Origin: Nitrospirales bacterium
GTDB lineage: Bacteria; Nitrospirota; Nitrospiria; Nitrospirales; UBA8639
Assembly: GCA_031315865.1 (NCBI GenBank)
Contig: JALDRJ010000002.1
Location: forward strand, 2,082,001-2,146,000
Direction: 5' to 3'
DNA: 64,000 bases
Below are positions 61,859-64,000 of this stretch, piece by piece. The translations under genes and the position numbers were made by a program. The notes below the pieces were generated by a model. The model was not told where the DNA came from and did not search any database. It saw only the letters and a list, made by a program, of their open reading frames with translations. Numbering within the stretch: position 1 is the first letter of the stretch; each line of letters opens with the position of its first letter.

Positions 61859-62752
61859 CTAGCGTCTGACGCTGTGTCCGCCAAAGGCGTTTCGCAGTGC
61901 AGCCAGCATTTTTTCAGAAAACGATTCTTCTTGTCGCGAACGAAATCGTGTGAAAAGAGCCGTTGATAAGGTTGGGACGGGTACGTTTTTTTCAATGGCA
62001 TCCATTAACATCCATCGGCCTTCTCCTGAATCCTGGACATAACCTTTGAGTTTTTCGAGCTTCGGGTCTTCCCTGAGCGCACTAGCGCCCAGCTCTAAGA
62101 GCCAGGATCGAATCACACTACCCTGCATCCAAAGATCGGCGATTTGTGCAAGGTCCAAGCTGTAGGAGCTTTTCGACATCAATTCAAACCCCTCGGCATA
62201 GCCTTGCATGATGCTGTACTCGATGCCGTTGTGGACCATCTTGACGTAATGCCCTGCACCATGTCCACCGACGTGTGCCCATCCGTTGGGGGGGGCGAGC
62301 GTGGTAAAAATAGATTCCAGCCGTTTGATCGCGACTTCCTCGCCGCCCACCATCAGGCAGTACCCAATCTTGAGCCCCCAGATGCCTCCGCTCGTGCCGG
62401 CATCGACGTAATGAAGCCCCAGGGATTTCAAGTCATTCGCGCGACGCAGGTCGTCATGAAATTTGGTATTTCCACCGTCAATAATGGTGTCATCGCGTTC
62501 CAGGAGCTTTGAAATGTGTGTAATGGTTTCTTCAGTAGGATCTCCGGAGGGAACCATGACCCAGACTGCACGGGGTTTCGAGAGGTGAGTAACCAGATCT
62601 TCTAACGAGGAGGCCCCGACACATCCGACTTTCTCAGCGTCTTTTACGAGGTTGGCGGCACGGTCATAGACCACGACCCGATGATCGTCACGACGGAGAC
62701 GTGTCACCATGTTCATGCCCATCTTGCCCAATCCGATGAATCCGATTTCCAT
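61859..62752 (-). CDS. gnd: 6-phosphogluconate dehydrogenase, short (GndA-like) type
   Basis: A 297-residue decarboxylating 6-phosphogluconate dehydrogenase of the short class (about 300 residues against ~470 for E. coli Gnd). The coenzyme motif 'EIGFIGLGKMGMNMVTRL' is followed by 'VVYDRAANLV', which has acidic Asp at the end of the second strand, favouring NAD over NADP. 'VGGHGAGHYVKMVHNGIEYS' carries the catalytic Lys. GGAGGGG precedes the start. It follows the GH15 gene after a terminator-like hairpin and precedes zwf. Confidence 0.93.
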   Translation of the reverse strand: MEIGFIGLGKMGMNMVTRLRRDDHRVVVYDRAANLVKDAEKVGCVGASSLEDLVTHLSKPRAVWVMVPSGDPTEETITHISKLLERDDTIIDGGNTKFHDDLRRANDLKSLGLHYVDAGTSGGIWGLKIGYCLMVGGEEVAIKRLESIFTTLAPPNGWAHVGGHGAGHYVKMVHNGIEYSIMQGYAEGFELMSKSSYSLDLAQIADLWMQGSVIRSWLLELGASALREDPKLEKLKGYVQDSGEGRWMLMDAIEKNVPVPTLSTALFTRFRSRQEESFSEKMLAALRNAFGGHSVRR

Positions 62753-62769
62753 GTTGTCCCCTCCTTGGT

Positions 62770-62789
62770 AAAAAGGCCACCTTTGGCCT
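62770..62789 (-). terminator. terminator-like hairpin between the GH15 gene and gnd
   Basis: On the minus strand AGGCCA pairs with TGGCCT (four-base loop AAGG), followed by five T. It sits directly before the gnd ribosome binding site, so it could end the GH15 transcript or attenuate gnd-zwf. Confidence 0.5.
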
Positions 62790-62814
62790 CGGTAAAGGTT
62801 GGTAATGGAACGTA

Positions 62815-64000
62815 TTATCCGTTATTTTGTTTTTGAGCAGACGACCGGCTTCGTCGAACAACGGTGTGAGTGCCTTTTCGAGAATTCAAGGCTAGGTCAA
62901 GGTTCGAAGCGGCCGTAATCAGGCCAAAATGCGTGAAGGCTTGCGGGAAGTTCCCGAGCTGTTCTCCGGTATGTGAGACTTCTTCAGCGTAAAGACGGAG
63001 ATGGTTCGTGTAACTTAACATCTTCTCAAAGATCAGCCGGGCTTCGGTCAATCGACCGGCTCTTGTCAAAGCTTCGACAAGCCAGAAGGTACAGAGGCTA
63101 AACGTGCCTTCTTCGCCTTCAAGTCCGTCTGGTGCGGCTTTGCCGACTTCATACCGGTAGACCAAGCTTCCGAGTGCGAGTTCTTCCAATGTTCGGTCAA
63201 TCGTCGAAAGCATGCGTGGATCGGTAGGCGAGACAAAAAAGACGAGAGGCATGATGAGGTTCGAGGCATCCAGAGCTTCACTCCCGTAGGACTGGACGAA
63301 TGCGCCGACTTTGGGATTCCAGCCTTTTTGCATGACATCGGTGTAGATACGATCCCGTTCGGCCATCCACCGTGCTCGGTTTCCAGGATAACCTCGATTG
63401 TCAGCGAGGCGGATACCGCGATCGAGCGCCACCCAGCACATGACCTTTGAGTATACGAAGTGCTTGCGTCCTCCACGGACTTCCCATATCCCCTCATCGG
63501 GTTGTTCCCAATTCGCGCACACATAGTCTAATAACCGGCAGAGATTGACCCAGAGATCATAGGAAATTGGTGAACCATGCTTGTTATAGAGGTACACAGC
63601 ATCCATGATCGTGCCGTAAATGTCCAGTTGAAGCTGATGCGCGGCGGCATTTCCAACTCGCACGGGTCGCGAACCACGATGGCCGTCCAAGTGATTCAGT
63701 TCTTCCTCGGCTAAGTTACGTCGGCCATCAATGCCGTACACAAGTTGAAGGGAGCCATCTGGGTTAAGCTCATGGCAACGAGCATTGAGCCAATCCATAA
63801 ACCGAGCGGCCTCCACCGTGAAGCCAAGGCGCAAAAGGCCGTAGAGTGAAAACGCTGCATCGCGTATCCAGGTGTACCGATAATCCCAGTTTCGTGGACC
63901 TCCAATGTGTTCCGGAAGGCTGGTAGTTGGAGCAGCAACAATAGCGCCAGTTGGAGCATAGGTCAACAGCTTCAAGGTCAGGGCAGAGCGGTGAACCATT
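62815..64000 (-). CDS. GH15 family glucosidase/trehalase (C-terminal part)
   Basis: The C-terminal 394 residues of a glycoside hydrolase family 15 enzyme; the N-terminal part lies beyond the window, so the 63999 start codon is internal. The catalytic toroid is recognisable: '[20 protein letters not shown]', the general-acid Glu in '[18 protein letters not shown]' and the general-base Glu in '[15 protein letters not shown]'. Such proteins cleave glucose from trehalose, glycogen or maltodextrins. With Gnd, Zwf and the transaldolase-PGI fusion it probably feeds stored glucan to the oxidative pentose phosphate pathway. Confidence 0.9.
   Translation of the reverse strand, partial: MVHRSALTLKLLTYAPTGAIVAAPTTSLPEHIGGPRNWDYRYTWIRDAAFSLYGLLRLGFTVEAARFMDWLNARCHELNPDGSLQLVYGIDGRRNLAEEELNHLDGHRGSRPVRVGNAAAHQLQLDIYGTIMDAVYLYNKHGSPISYDLWVNLCRLLDYVCANWEQPDEGIWEVRGGRKHFVYSKVMCWVALDRGIRLADNRGYPGNRARWMAERDRIYTDVMQKGWNPKVGAFVQSYGSEALDASNLIMPLVFFVSPTDPRMLSTIDRTLEELALGSLVYRYEVGKAAPDGLEGEEGTFSLCTFWLVEALTRAGRLTEARLIFEKMLSYTNHLRLYAEEVSHTGEQLGNFPQAFTHFGLITAASNLDLALNSRKGTHTVVRRSRSSAQKQNNG

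Overview
The window reads as one continuous stretch of chromosome from a Gram-negative, respiring bacterium. It encodes BamD, lipoproteins with LspA, a full System I cytochrome c maturation set, a Flp pilin and an IS200-like REP-associated transposase. The mix of gene types (complete ccm cluster, TtuA-like thiolase with a ThiS-like carrier, archaeal-style Thi4, transaldolase/phosphoglucose isomerase fusion, tandem bactofilins, HD-GYP and HDOD regulators) suggests the Nitrospirota, probably a Nitrospira-like organism of medium GC content. That assignment is inference from gene content; no rRNA is present to confirm it. I saw no rRNA, tRNA, CRISPR array or prophage.

Layout. 0-7 kb: YqgE, a Cys-rich YggX-like protein, Ppx/GppA phosphatase, a tightly coupled pair (haem-oxygenase-like di-iron protein plus a methyltransferase with a PqqD-like front end), two bactofilins and a CopD-like membrane protein. 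7-9.3 kb: an AT-richer accessory patch with an orphan lipoprotein, a broken BrnA-type antitoxin and an intact PIN-toxin/antitoxin operon with a palindromic operator. 9.4-18.3 kb: ccmABC-x-EFGHI on the minus strand, where x, in the ccmD position, is a CcmE-like OB domain with a CcmD-like tail; a divergent resA-ccdA pair follows. 18-27 kb: BamD, FabH, IspH, Flp pilin, SMC and MscS. 27-34 kb: ferredoxin, phosphopantetheinyl transferase, EamA permease, several small uncharacterised genes, then a TPR / degenerate receiver / YgfZ run. 34-37.5 kb: a thiamine operon (TPP riboswitch with its own terminator, thiC, Thi4). 37.5-46.9 kb: a permease, a RAYT transposase, NadA, IleS-LspA, HD-GYP protein and a TtuA/ThiS-like tRNA thiolation pair. 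47-64 kb: a carbohydrate island (transketolase, transaldolase-PGI fusion, SthA transhydrogenase, Zwf, Gnd, GH15 glucosidase) split by two large membrane-embedded lipolytic enzymes (patatin and DUF2235).

Working together: the ccm set plus ResA/CcdA supplies haem and thiol reduction for c-type cytochromes outside the inner membrane. The pentose phosphate genes with SthA form a module making and balancing NAD(P)H and sugar phosphates, probably fed by GH15. The thiamine genes supply the cofactor for transketolase. The best candidates for undescribed biology are the di-iron oxygenase/methyltransferase pair, the CcmE-CcmD-like fusion, the paired membrane lipases and the GG-AAV-tailed sulfur carrier.
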